DNA of 64,000 bases from Leifsonia sp. CL147 (GCF_900114565.1 NZ_FOTM01000004.1:1-64000); one strand, 5' to 3'. Counted from the first letter of the stretch, positions 1-9,410 are shown. Notes: generated by a model from the sequence alone, not told the origin. Translations and numbers: made by a program.

Positions 1-277
1 TCAACCGCTCCACCTCGGCCTCATGCGCTGCTCGTTCTCTGGCCCGCTGCTGTTCCAACCAGGCTCGCCTCCCGGGATGTGTCATAGCCCTAGCCTGCCG
101 CGGAAACAGGCTCCGCTCGATATCGCCCTCGAAAACCGCCGTCGACCACCGCCGGATCTTGTCCCTGGAGATGCTGCGCGCCTGCAACCACGCCAGCTTC
201 GTCCCATGCGGTTGCAAGTGATACTCATGCACCACCTCGCGGATCTCCTCCGCAGTAAAACCCGTTGTGACTCCCAA
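1..277 (-). CDS. Partial CDS: HTH, transposase-like N-terminal region
   Basis: The reading frame stays open from a TTG at 277 to the left edge, so the C-terminus is outside the window. The TTG has a good ribosome site (GGGAGG, 8 nt upstream). The 92 visible residues begin MGVTTGFTAEEIREVVHEY, continue through KLAWLQARSISRDKIRRW and end in an Arg/Glu-rich helix. The pattern of short helices with a conserved Trp after a turn resembles the DNA-binding OrfA-type segment that precedes IS3-like transposases in actinobacteria. That is an inference from sequence texture; no catalytic domain is visible. It could also be a stand-alone HTH protein. Confidence 0.5.
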   Translation of the reverse strand, partial: MGVTTGFTAEEIREVVHEYHLQPHGTKLAWLQARSISRDKIRRWSTAVFEGDIERSLFPRQARAMTHPGRRAWLEQQRARERAAHEAEVERL

Positions 278-332
278 AACAGAACCCTCCCAAACCGAGC
301 CAACCTGACTCACAACCAGCCTGGCAAAGAGG

Positions 333-367
333 GAATGTCGCGTTTCGCGCGGCGCAGGGCGACATTC
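333..367. terminator. Hairpin between convergent/tandem ends near ramB 3' end
   Basis: A 9-bp perfect inverted repeat, GAATGTCGC (333-341) and GCGACATTC (359-367), lies just past the ramB stop codon, with a 17-nt loop. It lacks a clear U tract. It is a plausible terminator for ramB on the minus strand. Confidence 0.4.
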
Positions 368-375
368 GTGACGAA
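363..375. repeat. Dispersed copy of the 13-bp ATTCGTGACGAAT palindrome
   Basis: ATTCGTGACGAAT occurs here within a few bases of the ramB stop codon. It is the same 13-mer that is repeated seven times at 57578-57831. Confidence 0.6.
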
Positions 376-377
376 TC

Positions 378-1829
378 TCACGCGCCGGAGTGGGCCTCCA
401 AGAAGGCGTACACGTCCGAGTCGTCGACGCCCGGGAAGGACCCGGAGGGCAGCGGCGACAGGATGTGCGCGTGCAGCCGCGCGCTCGGCCACGCTTTGCC
501 GGCCCACCGTCCCGACAGCTCGGCCGGCGCCCGCTTGCAGCACGACTCGTCCGGGCAGCGCGACTCGGTGCGCGCCGTCGTCTCGCGGCCGCGGAACCAC
601 TTCGCCTGATCGAACGGCACCCCGATGCTGATCGAGAAGCTGCCCTCGGCGGTGGTGCCGACCTGCGTCGCGCACCAGTAGGTCCCGGCCGGGGTGTCCG
701 TGTACTGGTACAGCTCGGTCGTGCGGTTCGTGTGCGTGAACGCGGTCCGCGCTCCCCACATCCGGCAGACGACCTGGCCCTCGATGGACCCCGTCACATC
801 CGTCGGCAGCACGAGCCCGTCGTTCTCGTATCCCTTGTACAGGGCGCCGTCGTCGCCGACGCGGAGGAAATGCATCGTCATGTCGAGGTGCCTCGTCGCC
901 AGGTTCGTCAACCGCAGCGCGGCCGCCTCGTGCGTCACACCGAAGGCGTCGCGGAAGTCCTCCACCGCCAGGTCCTTGTCCTTCTTGGCCTGCTGCAGGA
1001 AGGCGACGGCAGCCTCCCGGGGCATGAGGCAGCACGCGGCGAAGTAGTTGATCTCCAGTCGCTGGCGGAGGAAGTCCGCGTACGACTGCGGACGCGTGTG
1101 CCCCAGCAGCCGGTGCGCCATGGCCTGCAACGCCATCGAGCGGAGGCCGTGGCCGCCCGGGATCGACGCCGGCGGCAGGTAGATGCGCCCGTTCTCGAGG
1201 TCGGTGATCGACCGCGCCGACCGCGGCAGGTCGTTCACGTAGATCAGCTCGAACCCGAGCTTCTCGGCCATCACGCTGACCTCGCGGTGCGTCAGGGCGC
1301 CGCGGACGTGGCCGGAGGCGCGCACCTGCTGCTCGGCCAGCTCCTCGATCTCGGGGATGTAGTTGTCCTGTGCGCGCATCCGCTCGCGCAGTTCGGTGTT
1401 CGCGCGCCGAGCCTCCTCCGGCGTCGCGATCGCTTCGTTGGCTCGCCGGCCGAGCTCCCGGTGGAGCCCGACGAGCGCTTGGAGGGTCTCCGTCGGCGTC
1501 CCCTTCGTCGGCTTGACCGCGGGCAGGCCCAGGGATGCGTACAGCGGCCCGCGCTGCGCCCGCGCCAGCTCGATCTCGAGCGCCGCCCGCTCGTCCGGCG
1601 GCTCGGCCGAGAGGAGGTCGGCGGGCTGGACGCCGAGGGCGGCGGCGAGTGCGCTCAGCAGCGAGATGCGCGGCTCCCGCTTGCCGTTCTCGATCAGCGA
1701 CAGCTGGCTCGCCGCGACGCCGGCCGCGGCCCCGAGCTCGTCGAGGGTCATGCCGCGCCGGGTACGGAAGTGACGGATGCGATGTCCGAGCGTTGCGACA
1801 TCGATGTCGCCGGTCTCCACGGTGCTCAT
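378..1829 (-). CDS. ramB: RamB-type transcriptional regulator (XRE/short-chain fatty-acyl regulator family)
   Basis: The 483-residue protein has an N-terminal XRE helix-turn-helix (about residues 13-68: GHRIRHFRTRRGMTLDELGA, then QLSLIENGKREP). A central ImmA/IrrE-like domain follows, in which the usual HExxH is degenerate (AMAHRLLGH) while EINYFAACCLMP is kept. The C-terminal domain carries a Cys cluster (CPDESCCKR). This matches RamB, the regulator of acetate and gluconeogenic genes in corynebacteria and mycobacteria. It is divergent from pckG. A near-perfect palindrome 10 bp upstream of its start suggests autoregulation. Control of pckG is inferred from the arrangement. Confidence 0.85.
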   Translation of the reverse strand: MSTVETGDIDVATLGHRIRHFRTRRGMTLDELGAAAGVAASQLSLIENGKREPRISLLSALAAALGVQPADLLSAEPPDERAALEIELARAQRGPLYASLGLPAVKPTKGTPTETLQALVGLHRELGRRANEAIATPEEARRANTELRERMRAQDNYIPEIEELAEQQVRASGHVRGALTHREVSVMAEKLGFELIYVNDLPRSARSITDLENGRIYLPPASIPGGHGLRSMALQAMAHRLLGHTRPQSYADFLRQRLEINYFAACCLMPREAAVAFLQQAKKDKDLAVEDFRDAFGVTHEAAALRLTNLATRHLDMTMHFLRVGDDGALYKGYENDGLVLPTDVTGSIEGQVVCRMWGARTAFTHTNRTTELYQYTDTPAGTYWCATQVGTTAEGSFSISIGVPFDQAKWFRGRETTARTESRCPDESCCKRAPAELSGRWAGKAWPSARLHAHILSPLPSGSFPGVDDSDVYAFLEAHSGA

Positions 1830-1838
1830 GGATTCACG

Positions 1839-1857
1839 ATAGCGAAAGATTCGCGAT
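1839..1857. promoter_or_regulatory. Candidate RamB operator in the ramB-pckG divergent region
   Basis: ATAGCGAA and TTCGCGAT flank a 3-nt centre (AGA), pairing at 7 of 8 positions with five perfect inner pairs. The site starts 10 bp upstream of the ramB start codon, where a bound protein would block ramB initiation. Binding by RamB is inferred. Confidence 0.45.
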
Positions 1858-1943
1858 TCTTACAGCAGCATTCCCGGTTCTCTTCCTCGGAACCTCGCAG
1901 AAACTGGAGTCGACACCGATTCTTCCGACGATAAGGAACCCGC

Positions 1944-3776
1944 ATGAGTATCGCCGAGCTCCCCCTCACCGACACGGCACCGTCCGGAGGCCTGGACGCT
2001 GTGCGCCGCTGGGTCGACGGCATCGCCGCCCTCACCCGGCCCGAGGAGGTCGTCTGGTGCGACGGCTCCCTCGGCGAGGCCGACCGCCTCACCAAGCAGC
2101 TGGTCGCCGAAGGCAAGCTGATCCGGCTGAACCCGGAGTGGCGGCCGAACAGCTTCCTCGCCCGGACCGACCCGGGCGACGTTGCCCGCGTCGAGGACCG
2201 CACCTTCATCTGCTCCGAGAACGAGGCCGACGCCGGTCCGACCAACAACTGGCGGCAGCCGGAGGCGATGCGCGCGGAGCTGCGCGAGGTCTTCACCGGC
2301 AGCATGCGCGGACGCACGATGTACGTCGTCCCGTTCTCGATGGGACCGGTCGGCGGCCCGATCTCGCAGGTCGGCATCCAACTCACGGACTCCGCGTATG
2401 TCGCCGTCAGCCTCGGGATCATGACCCGCGTCACCGAGACCGTCCTCGACCTGATCGAGTCCGGGCAGCCGTGGGTGCCGACCGTGCACAGTGTCGGCTT
2501 CCCGCTGGTGGATGCGGACGGCCGGTCGCGTGACGACGTGCAGTGGCCGTGCAATCCGACCAAGTACATCGTTCAGTTCCCGGACACGCGCGAAGTGTGG
2601 TCCTACGGCTCCGGCTACGGCGGGAACGCCATCCTCGCGAAGAAGTGCTTCGCACTGCGGATCGCGTCCGCCATGGCGCGGGACGAGGGCTGGCTGGCCG
2701 AGCACATGCTCATCATCAAGGTGACCTCGCCCGAGGGCCGCGCGTTCCACTTCGCCGCCGCCTTCCCGTCGGCCTGCGGGAAGACGAACCTCGCGATGCT
2801 GGAGCCGGCCATCCCGGGCTGGCGCGTCGAGACGATCGGCGACGACATCGCCTGGCTCCGCCAGGGACCCGACGGGCGGCTGCGCGCGATCAACCCGGAG
2901 GCCGGCTTCTTCGGCGTCGCGCCGGGGACGGGCGAGAGCACGAACCGCACAGCGGTCCAGACCCTGTGGGGCAACACGATCTTCACGAACGTGGCCCTGC
3001 GCGACGACGGCGACGTCTGGTGGGAGGGGCTCACCGACGAGCCCCCCGCGCACCTGATCGACTGGCAGGGGAACGACTGGACGCCCGACTCGGGGCGGCC
3101 GGCCGCGCATCCCAACTCCCGGTTCACCGTCAGTGCCGCGCAGTGCCCGTCCATCGCCGAGGACTGGGATGCGTTCGACGGCGTGCCGATCGACGCCATC
3201 CTGTTCGGTGGTCGCCGGGCCACGAACGTTCCGCTGGTGGCGCAGGCGCGCGACTGGCGGCACGGCGTGTTCCTCGGCGCCACCATCTCGTCGGAGCGAA
3301 CGGCGGCGGCCGAGGGCACCGTCGGCGAGCTGCGCCGCGACCCCTTCGCGATGCTGCCGTTCTGCGGTTACAACATGGCCGACCACTGGGCGCACTGGCT
3401 GGAGATGGGGGAGAAGCTGGGCGACCAGGCTCCCGAGATCTTCCAGGTGAACTGGTTCCGCCGGAGTGACGACGGCCGATTCCTGTGGCCGGGGTTCAGC
3501 GAGAACGCACGGGTCATCGAGTGGATCGCGCGGCGGGTCGAGGGGCTGGCCGGAAGCGTCTCTGCACCGATCGGGCGCCTGCCCATCGTCGAGGAGCTCG
3601 ACCTCGACGGTCTCGACCTCCCCGCCGCCGACGTGGAGGCGCTCTTCGAGGTCGACCGCGCGAGCTGGCTCGCCGAGTGCGACCTCACCGAGACCTTCTT
3701 CGACCGCTTCGGCTCGCGTGTCCCGCCCGCCCTGCGCGCCGAGCTGGCCTCCCTCCGCTACCACCTCCAGTCCTGA
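1944..3776 (+). CDS. pckG: Phosphoenolpyruvate carboxykinase (GTP)
   Basis: The enzyme interconverts oxaloacetate + GTP and PEP + CO2 + GDP, the entry step of gluconeogenesis. Its 610 residues match the GTP-dependent class rather than the shorter ATP class. The kinase loop [10 protein letters not shown] lies at about residues 273-282, including the reactive Cys conserved in GTP-type enzymes. PNSRF and FGGRR motifs follow. The start is preceded by AAGGA. It is divergent from ramB, which fits carbon-source control, and it ends at a large hairpin shared with the convergent ABC exporter gene. Confidence 0.97.
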   Translation: MSIAELPLTDTAPSGGLDAVRRWVDGIAALTRPEEVVWCDGSLGEADRLTKQLVAEGKLIRLNPEWRPNSFLARTDPGDVARVEDRTFICSENEADAGPTNNWRQPEAMRAELREVFTGSMRGRTMYVVPFSMGPVGGPISQVGIQLTDSAYVAVSLGIMTRVTETVLDLIESGQPWVPTVHSVGFPLVDADGRSRDDVQWPCNPTKYIVQFPDTREVWSYGSGYGGNAILAKKCFALRIASAMARDEGWLAEHMLIIKVTSPEGRAFHFAAAFPSACGKTNLAMLEPAIPGWRVETIGDDIAWLRQGPDGRLRAINPEAGFFGVAPGTGESTNRTAVQTLWGNTIFTNVALRDDGDVWWEGLTDEPPAHLIDWQGNDWTPDSGRPAAHPNSRFTVSAAQCPSIAEDWDAFDGVPIDAILFGGRRATNVPLVAQARDWRHGVFLGATISSERTAAAEGTVGELRRDPFAMLPFCGYNMADHWAHWLEMGEKLGDQAPEIFQVNWFRRSDDGRFLWPGFSENARVIEWIARRVEGLAGSVSAPIGRLPIVEELDLDGLDLPAADVEALFEVDRASWLAECDLTETFFDRFGSRVPPALRAELASLRYHLQS

Positions 3777-3781
3777 CGGGC

Positions 3782-3867
3782 TCACCCCCCACCGTCGAGT
3801 ACACGAAGACTGCACGTTTTCTCCCCTGATTGCGTGCAGTCTTCGTGTACTCGATGGTGGGGGGTGA
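3782..3867. terminator. Large 35-bp-stem hairpin between convergent genes (family member 1)
   Basis: Arms 3782-3816 and 3833-3867 pair over 35 bp with a single G-U position and a 16-nt loop. The hairpin sits between convergent pckG and the ABC exporter, so it can terminate both. The stem shares its ends and top (CACCGTCGAGT, AGACTGCACG) with the hairpin at 9411-9482, while its central 6 bp differ on both arms. Confidence 0.75.
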
Positions 3868-3892
3868 GGGGGCGAGGGCGTAGGGCGCGGGG

Positions 3893-5917
3893 TCAGACGA
3901 GGAGCTGGTGCTTGGCGAGGTCGCGGTAGAGGGGAGTGGTCTCGACGAGCTCGGAGTGGGTTCCGGTACCGATGACGCGGCCGTGGTCGAGCACGACGAT
4001 CTGGTCGGAGTCGACGACGGTGGACAGGCGGTGCGCGATCACGAGCAGGGTGCGGTCGGCGGCGACCGCGTCGATCGCCTCCCGCATCAGCTGCTCGTTG
4101 CGGCCGTCCAGGCTGGAAGTGGATTCGTCCAGCAGCAGCACCGGAGGTGCGGCCAGCAGCGCCCGGGCGATCGCGAGGCGCTGACGTTCGCCGCCGGAGA
4201 GCATGATGCCGTCCTCGCCGACGGGGGCGCTCAGGCCGAGCTCGCTCCTCTCGAGCACCTCCGTCAGGTTGACGGCGTGGAGCACGTCGACGCACTGCTC
4301 GTCCGTGGCGTCGGGCGCCGCGAGCGTCAGGTTGTCGCGCAGCGACCCGGCCAGCACCGGCGCATCCTGCTCGACGTAGCCGATCTGCGAGCGCAGGCCG
4401 ACGCGATCGAGCGTGCGCACATCCATCCCGCCGAAGTGGACCTCGCCGGCCTGCGGGTCGTAGAACCGCTCGACGAGGGCGAGGATGGTGGACTTGCCGG
4501 CCCCGGACGGCCCGACCAGCGCCGTCCGCTTGCCGCGCGGCACGCGGAAGCTCACGCCGCGGAGCACCCCGCGGTGCTGCTGCCCGCCGTCCGCACCCGC
4601 GCCGCTGCCCGCGAGGGCCTCGGCCTCTGCGACGACGTCCGTCCCGGTGAGGGCCTCGAACGCGAGCCGCTCGGGTGTCGGCCGGCTGGCGGCGGGCGTG
4701 GCACCCGCCCCGGCGTCCGCAGCCCCGGCACCCGCCCCAGTCTCCGCAGCCCCGGCACCCGCCCCGGCGTCCGCAGCCCCGGCGCCCTCCGGGTACGCGA
4801 ACCGCACCTCCACGAACTCGATCGCCGGCGCCTCGGGCGCCAGGCCTTCGTTCGCCGCGCCGACGGTGAGGGCCAGCGGCGCGATGTCGCGGTCGTGCTG
4901 GTCCTCGGTCGGCAGATCGAGGATCTCCTGGATGCGGCCCAGCGCCCCGAGCGCCGAGTTGACCGCCGCGATGGCGCCGAACGCCTGGCCGAGCGGCAGG
5001 ATCATCATGAAGAGGAAGAGGATGAACGCGACCAGGTTCGCGACCGTGATCGCTCCGCTGGCCACCCGGAAGCCTCCGACGCCGAGCACGACGAGGAACG
5101 ACACCTGCATCGCGATGCCCGCCACGGGTACGACGAGGGCCGAGATCCTCGCGACCTGGATGCCCATCCTCCAGGCGCCGGTGGCGTCGGCGTCCACGGC
5201 CGCGATCTCGCGCTCGGTGGCGTTCGATGCGCGGATGGTCCGCACGGAGCTGATCGCCCGCTCGACCGCCGCCGCGAGGTCGCCCACCTTGTTCTGCGCC
5301 TTCTGGCTGGCGACGCGGATGCGGCCCGACAGCAGCACCACCACGACGATGGAGACGGCGACCACCAGCACGGTCAGCCCGAGCAGGACCGGGTCGATGA
5401 TGAGCATCGCGATCAGCGCGCCGATGAAGGTCAGCGCGCCGCCGATGGCCTCCACGAGCCCCTGGGTCAGGACGGCCCGCAGCAGCGTGGTGTCCGACCC
5501 GACGCGCGACACCAGGTCCCCCGTGCGCCGGGTGTCGAACTCGCTGATCGGCAGGCGCAGCATCCGGCCGACGAGCTTGCGGCGCGACGACAGCACGACG
5601 CCCTCGCCGGTGCGCTGCAGCAGGTAGTGCTGGTAACCCGAGATGAGGCCGGAGGCGACCACCAGGGCGATGAGTCCCCAGACCAGGCCGCCGAGCGGCT
5701 CCTGCCGTCCGACGACCGAGATGACCTGGCTGACGAGCAGAGGCTGGGCGAGGCTGGCGGCGGCGCCCAGCACGCTGAGCACGATCACGAAGGCGAGCAC
5801 CTTCTTGTGCTCGAGCAGGTAGGGGAGCAGCTGCGAGAAGCGGGCGCGCGGCCCGGCGTCGTCGGCGGGACGCCTGAAGCCGCGCCGGCGACGCGAGGGG
5901 GCTGACGTGGTGGACAT
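3893..5917 (-). CDS. ABC exporter, fused membrane and ATPase domains (MsbA/MdlB type)
   Basis: The 674-residue half-transporter probably acts as a homodimer. Residues about 30-330 form a six-helix exporter membrane domain. The nucleotide-binding domain has Walker A GPSGAGKST (about 470), signature LSGGERQR (about 572) and Walker B VLLLDES (about 592). The start is placed at ATG 5917 because GGAGA precedes it; the open frame extends further upstream but with low-complexity sequence. An unusual Ala/Gly/Glu-rich insert near residues 378-405 is built from three 27-bp repeats and splits the start of the ATPase domain. The substrate cannot be told from sequence. The gene is convergent with pckG. 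Confidence 0.9.
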   Translation of the reverse strand: MSTTSAPSRRRRGFRRPADDAGPRARFSQLLPYLLEHKKVLAFVIVLSVLGAAASLAQPLLVSQVISVVGRQEPLGGLVWGLIALVVASGLISGYQHYLLQRTGEGVVLSSRRKLVGRMLRLPISEFDTRRTGDLVSRVGSDTTLLRAVLTQGLVEAIGGALTFIGALIAMLIIDPVLLGLTVLVVAVSIVVVVLLSGRIRVASQKAQNKVGDLAAAVERAISSVRTIRASNATEREIAAVDADATGAWRMGIQVARISALVVPVAGIAMQVSFLVVLGVGGFRVASGAITVANLVAFILFLFMMILPLGQAFGAIAAVNSALGALGRIQEILDLPTEDQHDRDIAPLALTVGAANEGLAPEAPAIEFVEVRFAYPEGAGAADAGAGAGAAETGAGAGAADAGAGATPAASRPTPERLAFEALTGTDVVAEAEALAGSGAGADGGQQHRGVLRGVSFRVPRGKRTALVGPSGAGKSTILALVERFYDPQAGEVHFGGMDVRTLDRVGLRSQIGYVEQDAPVLAGSLRDNLTLAAPDATDEQCVDVLHAVNLTEVLERSELGLSAPVGEDGIMLSGGERQRLAIARALLAAPPVLLLDESTSSLDGRNEQLMREAIDAVAADRTLLVIAHRLSTVVDSDQIVVLDHGRVIGTGTHSELVETTPLYRDLAKHQLLV
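4702..4782. repeat. In-frame minisatellite, 3 x 27 bp, inside the ABC exporter gene
   Basis: Three consecutive 27-bp units (4702, 4729, 4756) differ at few positions. They encode nine-residue Gly/Ala repeats (GAGAGAADA type) near the start of the nucleotide-binding domain. Confidence 0.85.
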
Positions 5918-6089
5918 GACGGTGTCTCCATTCGGGGGAGGAGGTGGCGTCGGAGGCGTGTGCGGCGCTAGCTTCGACCGTACTTCCTGCGGACTGCCTG
6001 TTTGCTGATATTGCCGAGTGCGACAGGGCAGCGGCCGCGGCGGCCGCGTGCGACCGCGTGCGGGCATCCCGGATGTCCGAGGTCGCGGC

Positions 6090-6095
6090 TACAGT
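6090..6095 (+). promoter_or_regulatory. -10 hexamer TACAGT, candidate leaderless start
   Basis: TACAGT ends 8 nt before the ATG at 6104, and no Shine-Dalgarno sequence is present. Transcription would begin at or next to the start codon. Confidence 0.45.
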
Positions 6096-6103
6096 GTCGA
6101 ACT

Positions 6104-7030
6104 ATGCCCGCCCCTGTCATCTCCGCCCGTGATCTCGTGAAGAAGTACAAAGACTTCCCGGCCGTCGACGGCATCAGCTTCGAGGTGGAGCCGGGGGAGT
6201 CCTTCGGGCTCCTCGGGCCGAACGGTGCGGGCAAGTCCACCACCATGCGGATGATCGGCGCCGTCTCCACCCGCAGCGCCGGCGATCTGAGCATCCTGGG
6301 GCTGGACCCGAACCGGTACGGTCCCGAGATCCGGTCCCAGCTCGGGGTCGTGCCGCAGTCCGACAACCTCGACACCGAACTCCGCGTGCGCGACAACCTC
6401 ATCGTGTACGGCCGCTACTTCGGCCTCCCGTCGGCGCGCGTCCGCACCCGGGCGGACGAGCTGCTGGCGTTCGCCCAGCTCGAGGACAAGGCCAAGGCGA
6501 AGGTCGACGACCTGTCCGGCGGGATGAAGCGCCGGCTGACCATCGCACGCGCCCTCATCAACGACCCGCGCATCCTGCTGCTGGACGAGCCGACCACCGG
6601 GCTCGATCCACAGGCCCGGCACATCCTCTGGGACCGCCTGTTCCGGCTGAAGGAGCAGGGCACGACCCTCGTCCTGACGACGCACTACATGGATGAGGCG
6701 GAGCAGCTCTGCGACCGCCTGGTCGTCGTCGACAAGGGCACGATCATGGCAGAGGGGTCGCCGGCGCGACTCATCCGCGAGTACTCGACACGGGAAGTGC
6801 TGGAGGTGCGGTTCGGCTCGGAGCGCAACGCGGAGGTCGCGGAGCGCCTGGATGGAGTGGGCGAGCGCATCGAGGTGCTGCCCGACCGCATCCTCGTCTA
6901 CAGCGACGACGGCGAGGCGGAGCTCGTCCGGATCGTCGAGCGCGGTCTGCATCCGCTGACCAGCCTGGTGCGGCGTTCGAGCCTCGAGGACGTGTTCCTC
7001 CGGCTGACCGGACGGAGCCTGATCGAATGA
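6104..7030 (+). CDS. DrrA-type ABC transporter ATP-binding protein
   Basis: The 308-residue ATPase belongs to a two-permease exporter. It shows Walker A GPNGAGKST (about 39-47), the signature LSGGMKRRL (about 138) and Walker B ILLLDEPTTGLDP (about 156). The C-terminal extension is typical of the daunorubicin-resistance DrrA subfamily. The start at 6104 is preferred over the longer open frame because homology begins there and a -10 hexamer lies 8 nt upstream. Its stop overlaps the next start (ATGA), so translation of the following permease is coupled. Drug efflux is the family role; the substrate here is unknown. Confidence 0.92.
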   Translation: MPAPVISARDLVKKYKDFPAVDGISFEVEPGESFGLLGPNGAGKSTTMRMIGAVSTRSAGDLSILGLDPNRYGPEIRSQLGVVPQSDNLDTELRVRDNLIVYGRYFGLPSARVRTRADELLAFAQLEDKAKAKVDDLSGGMKRRLTIARALINDPRILLLDEPTTGLDPQARHILWDRLFRLKEQGTTLVLTTHYMDEAEQLCDRLVVVDKGTIMAEGSPARLIREYSTREVLEVRFGSERNAEVAERLDGVGERIEVLPDRILVYSDDGEAELVRIVERGLHPLTSLVRRSSLEDVFLRLTGRSLIE

Positions 7031-7911
7031 GCGCGATCGTCGGCCGGTCCGGCACGCCCGCCGCCCGGGGACCGGGTGCCGAGGGAGGCGACGGCGCCCG
7101 CGCCGCCCTGACCGCGGCCGTCCGCCCTCGCCGTTTCGGCGCGTGGTATGTGGCCGAGCACCGCTTCCGCGTCATGCGGTCCTACCTCCAGACCCTGCTC
7201 GTGACGGGATTCGGCAACCCGCTGCTCTACCTCCTTGCGATGGGTCTCGGTCTCGGCAGCCTGGTCAGCGCGAACCTCGGGCCGCACGCCGTCGACGGCG
7301 TCAGCTACCTGGCCTTCGTCGCCCCTGCGCTGCTCTGCACCGCTGCCGTCACGGTCGCGAGCGAGGAGTTCACGTACCCGATCCTGCTCGGCTTCAAGTG
7401 GAATCCCACGTTCTACGGCATCAACGCCTCGCCGATCGCGCCCGGCCAGATCATCGACGGAGTCGTCATCTCGGTGGTCGCCCGGCTGCTCGGCACCACC
7501 GCCGTCTACTTCGCCTTCATGGCGCTGTTCGGCGCCGTCCCCGGTGCCTGGGGCTTCGTCGGCATCCTGATCGGCACGATCGGCGGTCTCGCCTTCGGCG
7601 CGCCGATCATGGCCTACGTCGCGACGATCGAGCAGGACAGCGGGCAGATCGCCATGCTGATGCGGTTCGTCCTGCTGCCTCTGACCCTGTTCTCCGGGAC
7701 GTTCTTCCCGCTCGCGAACATGCCGTGGTTCCTGCAGTGGATCGGCTGGGTCTCGCCCCTCTGGCACTCGACCCAGCTCTCGCGGGTCTTCTCGTACGGG
7801 ATGAGCGAGCCGCTCTGGCTGTCCGTCGTCCACATCGTCTACCTGCTCGCCCTGTTCGTCGTCTTCTGGCTGTGGGCACGCCGGATCGCCGCGAGGAGGC
7901 TGAACAAGTGA
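7027..7911 (+). CDS. ABC-2 type permease (DrrB-like), first of two
   Basis: This 294-residue integral membrane protein has about six hydrophobic helices, starting near residue 55 after a soluble N-terminus. A SGTFFPLANMP-type loop before the last helices is characteristic of ABC-2 permeases. It overlaps the ATPase gene by ATGA and the next permease gene by GTGA, so the three genes form one tightly coupled unit. It presumably forms a heterodimeric pore with the next gene product. Confidence 0.9.
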   Translation: MSAIVGRSGTPAARGPGAEGGDGARAALTAAVRPRRFGAWYVAEHRFRVMRSYLQTLLVTGFGNPLLYLLAMGLGLGSLVSANLGPHAVDGVSYLAFVAPALLCTAAVTVASEEFTYPILLGFKWNPTFYGINASPIAPGQIIDGVVISVVARLLGTTAVYFAFMALFGAVPGAWGFVGILIGTIGGLAFGAPIMAYVATIEQDSGQIAMLMRFVLLPLTLFSGTFFPLANMPWFLQWIGWVSPLWHSTQLSRVFSYGMSEPLWLSVVHIVYLLALFVVFWLWARRIAARRLNK

Positions 7912-8738
7912 CCGCCACCGACCAGCGCGCCATCCTGACCGAGCCACGTTCGGGACCGGTGCGCGCCCTCTACGCCGGCAACGCGCGTTCCGTGATGCAG
8001 CGCGGGTGGTCGGCGACGCGGAGCACCAACTGGCTGGTCATCGTCTCCGGCTTCTTCGAGCCGATCTTCTACCTGCTCTCGCTCGGTATCGGCTTCGGTG
8101 CGCTCGTCGGCAGCATCCAGACGTCGTCGGGCCAGAGCGTCCCCTATGCCGCCTTCATCGCCCCGGCGCTGCTCGCGACCGCCGCCATGAACGGCGCCGT
8201 CTACGACTCGACGTGGAACGTCTTCTTCAAGATGCACTTCGCCAAGCTCTACGAGGGGATGCTCGCCACCTCCCTGGGCCCGCTGGATGTCGCGCTCGGC
8301 GAGATCCTGCTCGCCCTGCTGCGCGGAGCCCTCTACGCCGTCGGGTTCATGATCGTGATGCAGGTCCTCGGCCTCACCCTGTCCTGGTGGGCGCTGCTGG
8401 CGCTGCCGGCCGTCCTGCTGATCGCGTTCGGTTTCGCGAGCTTCGGGATGGGCGTCACGAGCTACATGAAGACGTTCCAGCAGATGGACTGGATCAACTT
8501 CATCCTGCTTCCGATGTTCCTCCTGTCGGCGACCTTCTACCCGATCACGGTGTACCCGGAGCCGTTGCAGGTCGTCATCAAGGCGATGCCGCTCTGGCAG
8601 GGCGTGGAACTCGTCCGCGGTCTCACGACCGGCGACGTGAACGTCGGGATGCTGTGGCACGTCCTGTATTTCGCCGTGATGATCGTGCTCGGGCTGGTCC
8701 TCACCACGCGCCGTCTGCGCGCCCTCTTCCTCGACTGA
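7908..8738 (+). CDS. ABC-2 type permease (DrrB-like), second of two
   Basis: This 276-residue membrane protein resembles its upstream neighbour, with six helices and the loop SATFYPITVYPEPLQ. The GTG start at 7908 is fixed by AGGAGG 8 nt upstream and the GTGA overlap with the preceding stop. Two non-identical permeases plus one ATPase is a common actinobacterial arrangement for exporters of lipids or antibiotics. A field of small hairpins follows the gene. Confidence 0.9.
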   Translation: MTATDQRAILTEPRSGPVRALYAGNARSVMQRGWSATRSTNWLVIVSGFFEPIFYLLSLGIGFGALVGSIQTSSGQSVPYAAFIAPALLATAAMNGAVYDSTWNVFFKMHFAKLYEGMLATSLGPLDVALGEILLALLRGALYAVGFMIVMQVLGLTLSWWALLALPAVLLIAFGFASFGMGVTSYMKTFQQMDWINFILLPMFLLSATFYPITVYPEPLQVVIKAMPLWQGVELVRGLTTGDVNVGMLWHVLYFAVMIVLGLVLTTRRLRALFLD

Positions 8739-8810
8739 GCGCCTCGTCGGCCGCGGCCCGGGCTGCTCGCCTGCCCGTGAAGGGCCCTGCCGGCGACGGG
8801 CCCTGCCAGC

Positions 8811-8888
8811 GAAGGAGATCCGAACGAGTACCGTTCGAATCTCCTTCACCACTGCCATTCGAAGGAGATCCGGCACCCGAACTCCTTC
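8811..8888. terminator. Two related hairpins after the DrrAB-type operon
   Basis: The first hairpin has GAAGGAGAT/ATCTCCTTC outer and GAACG/CGTTC inner pairs (8811-8847, loop AGTAC). The second has GAAGGAG at 8861 and CTCCTTC at 8882. The dodecamer GAAGGAGATCCG occurs in both. The position suggests transcription termination. Confidence 0.5.
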
Positions 8889-8952
8889 GCAACTCAGCCG
8901 GGAGCGGGCAGGGATGTGGTGCGCGCGAGCCGGCCGATTGCGGACGCCTCGC

Positions 8953-8958
8953 TACGCT
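8953..8958 (+). promoter_or_regulatory. -10 hexamer TACGCT, candidate leaderless start
   Basis: TACGCT ends 6 nt before the ATG at 8965. The GGAGG in between is too close to the ATG to serve as a ribosome site. Confidence 0.45.
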
Positions 8959-8964
8959 GGAGGC

Positions 8965-9393
8965 ATGGAAACGCTTTTTGCAGTGCTGCACGTGGTGTCG
9001 GCGGTCTTCATCGTCGGCCCGATGGCCATCCTCCCGATGACGGCGATGCGAGCCGTCCGCGCCGGAGACCCCCGCCAGGTCGAAACGCTCGCGAAGTCGA
9101 CCAATCTGCTCTCACTGCTCTCGCTGCTCGTGGTGCTGTTCGGGTTCGGCCTCATGGGGATGGCCGACCCGAAGTTCCACCTCGGCATCACGACCCCGTG
9201 GATCCTGTGGTCGATCATCTTGTACGTCGTCGCCCTCGCGCTGACGCTCTTCCTCGTCGTGCCGACCATGCGCCGCGCCGCCGAGTCCCTGCGGGAGGGC
9301 ACAGCCTCCCGCTATCCGCAGCTGGCCGCAGGCTCCGGCGTCGCGAGCCTCCTGCTGCTCGTCGTCGTCATCCTCATGGTCTGGAAGCCGTAG
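8965..9393 (+). CDS. Small integral membrane protein (DUF2269-like)
   Basis: The 142-residue protein has four predicted membrane helices. Its start METLFAVLHVVSAVFIVGPM resembles DUF2269-type proteins, which place a His (LHVV) in the first helix. Helix 2 is about 47-67 and helix 3 about 79-97. The last helix runs to the C-terminus, which ends in WKP. The function of the family is not established. The gene stands alone behind its own -10 hexamer and ends at a large hairpin shared with convergent ribH. Confidence 0.75.
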   Translation: METLFAVLHVVSAVFIVGPMAILPMTAMRAVRAGDPRQVETLAKSTNLLSLLSLLVVLFGFGLMGMADPKFHLGITTPWILWSIILYVVALALTLFLVVPTMRRAAESLREGTASRYPQLAAGSGVASLLLLVVVILMVWKP

Positions 9394-9410
9394 CCCTCAC
9401 GCAGGGCGCC

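Noticed and set aside
23-631. 202-residue plus-strand open frame
   Set aside because: It overlaps the partial HTH gene and ramB on the other strand, and its Arg/Pro-rich composition is typical of antisense frames in GC-rich DNA.
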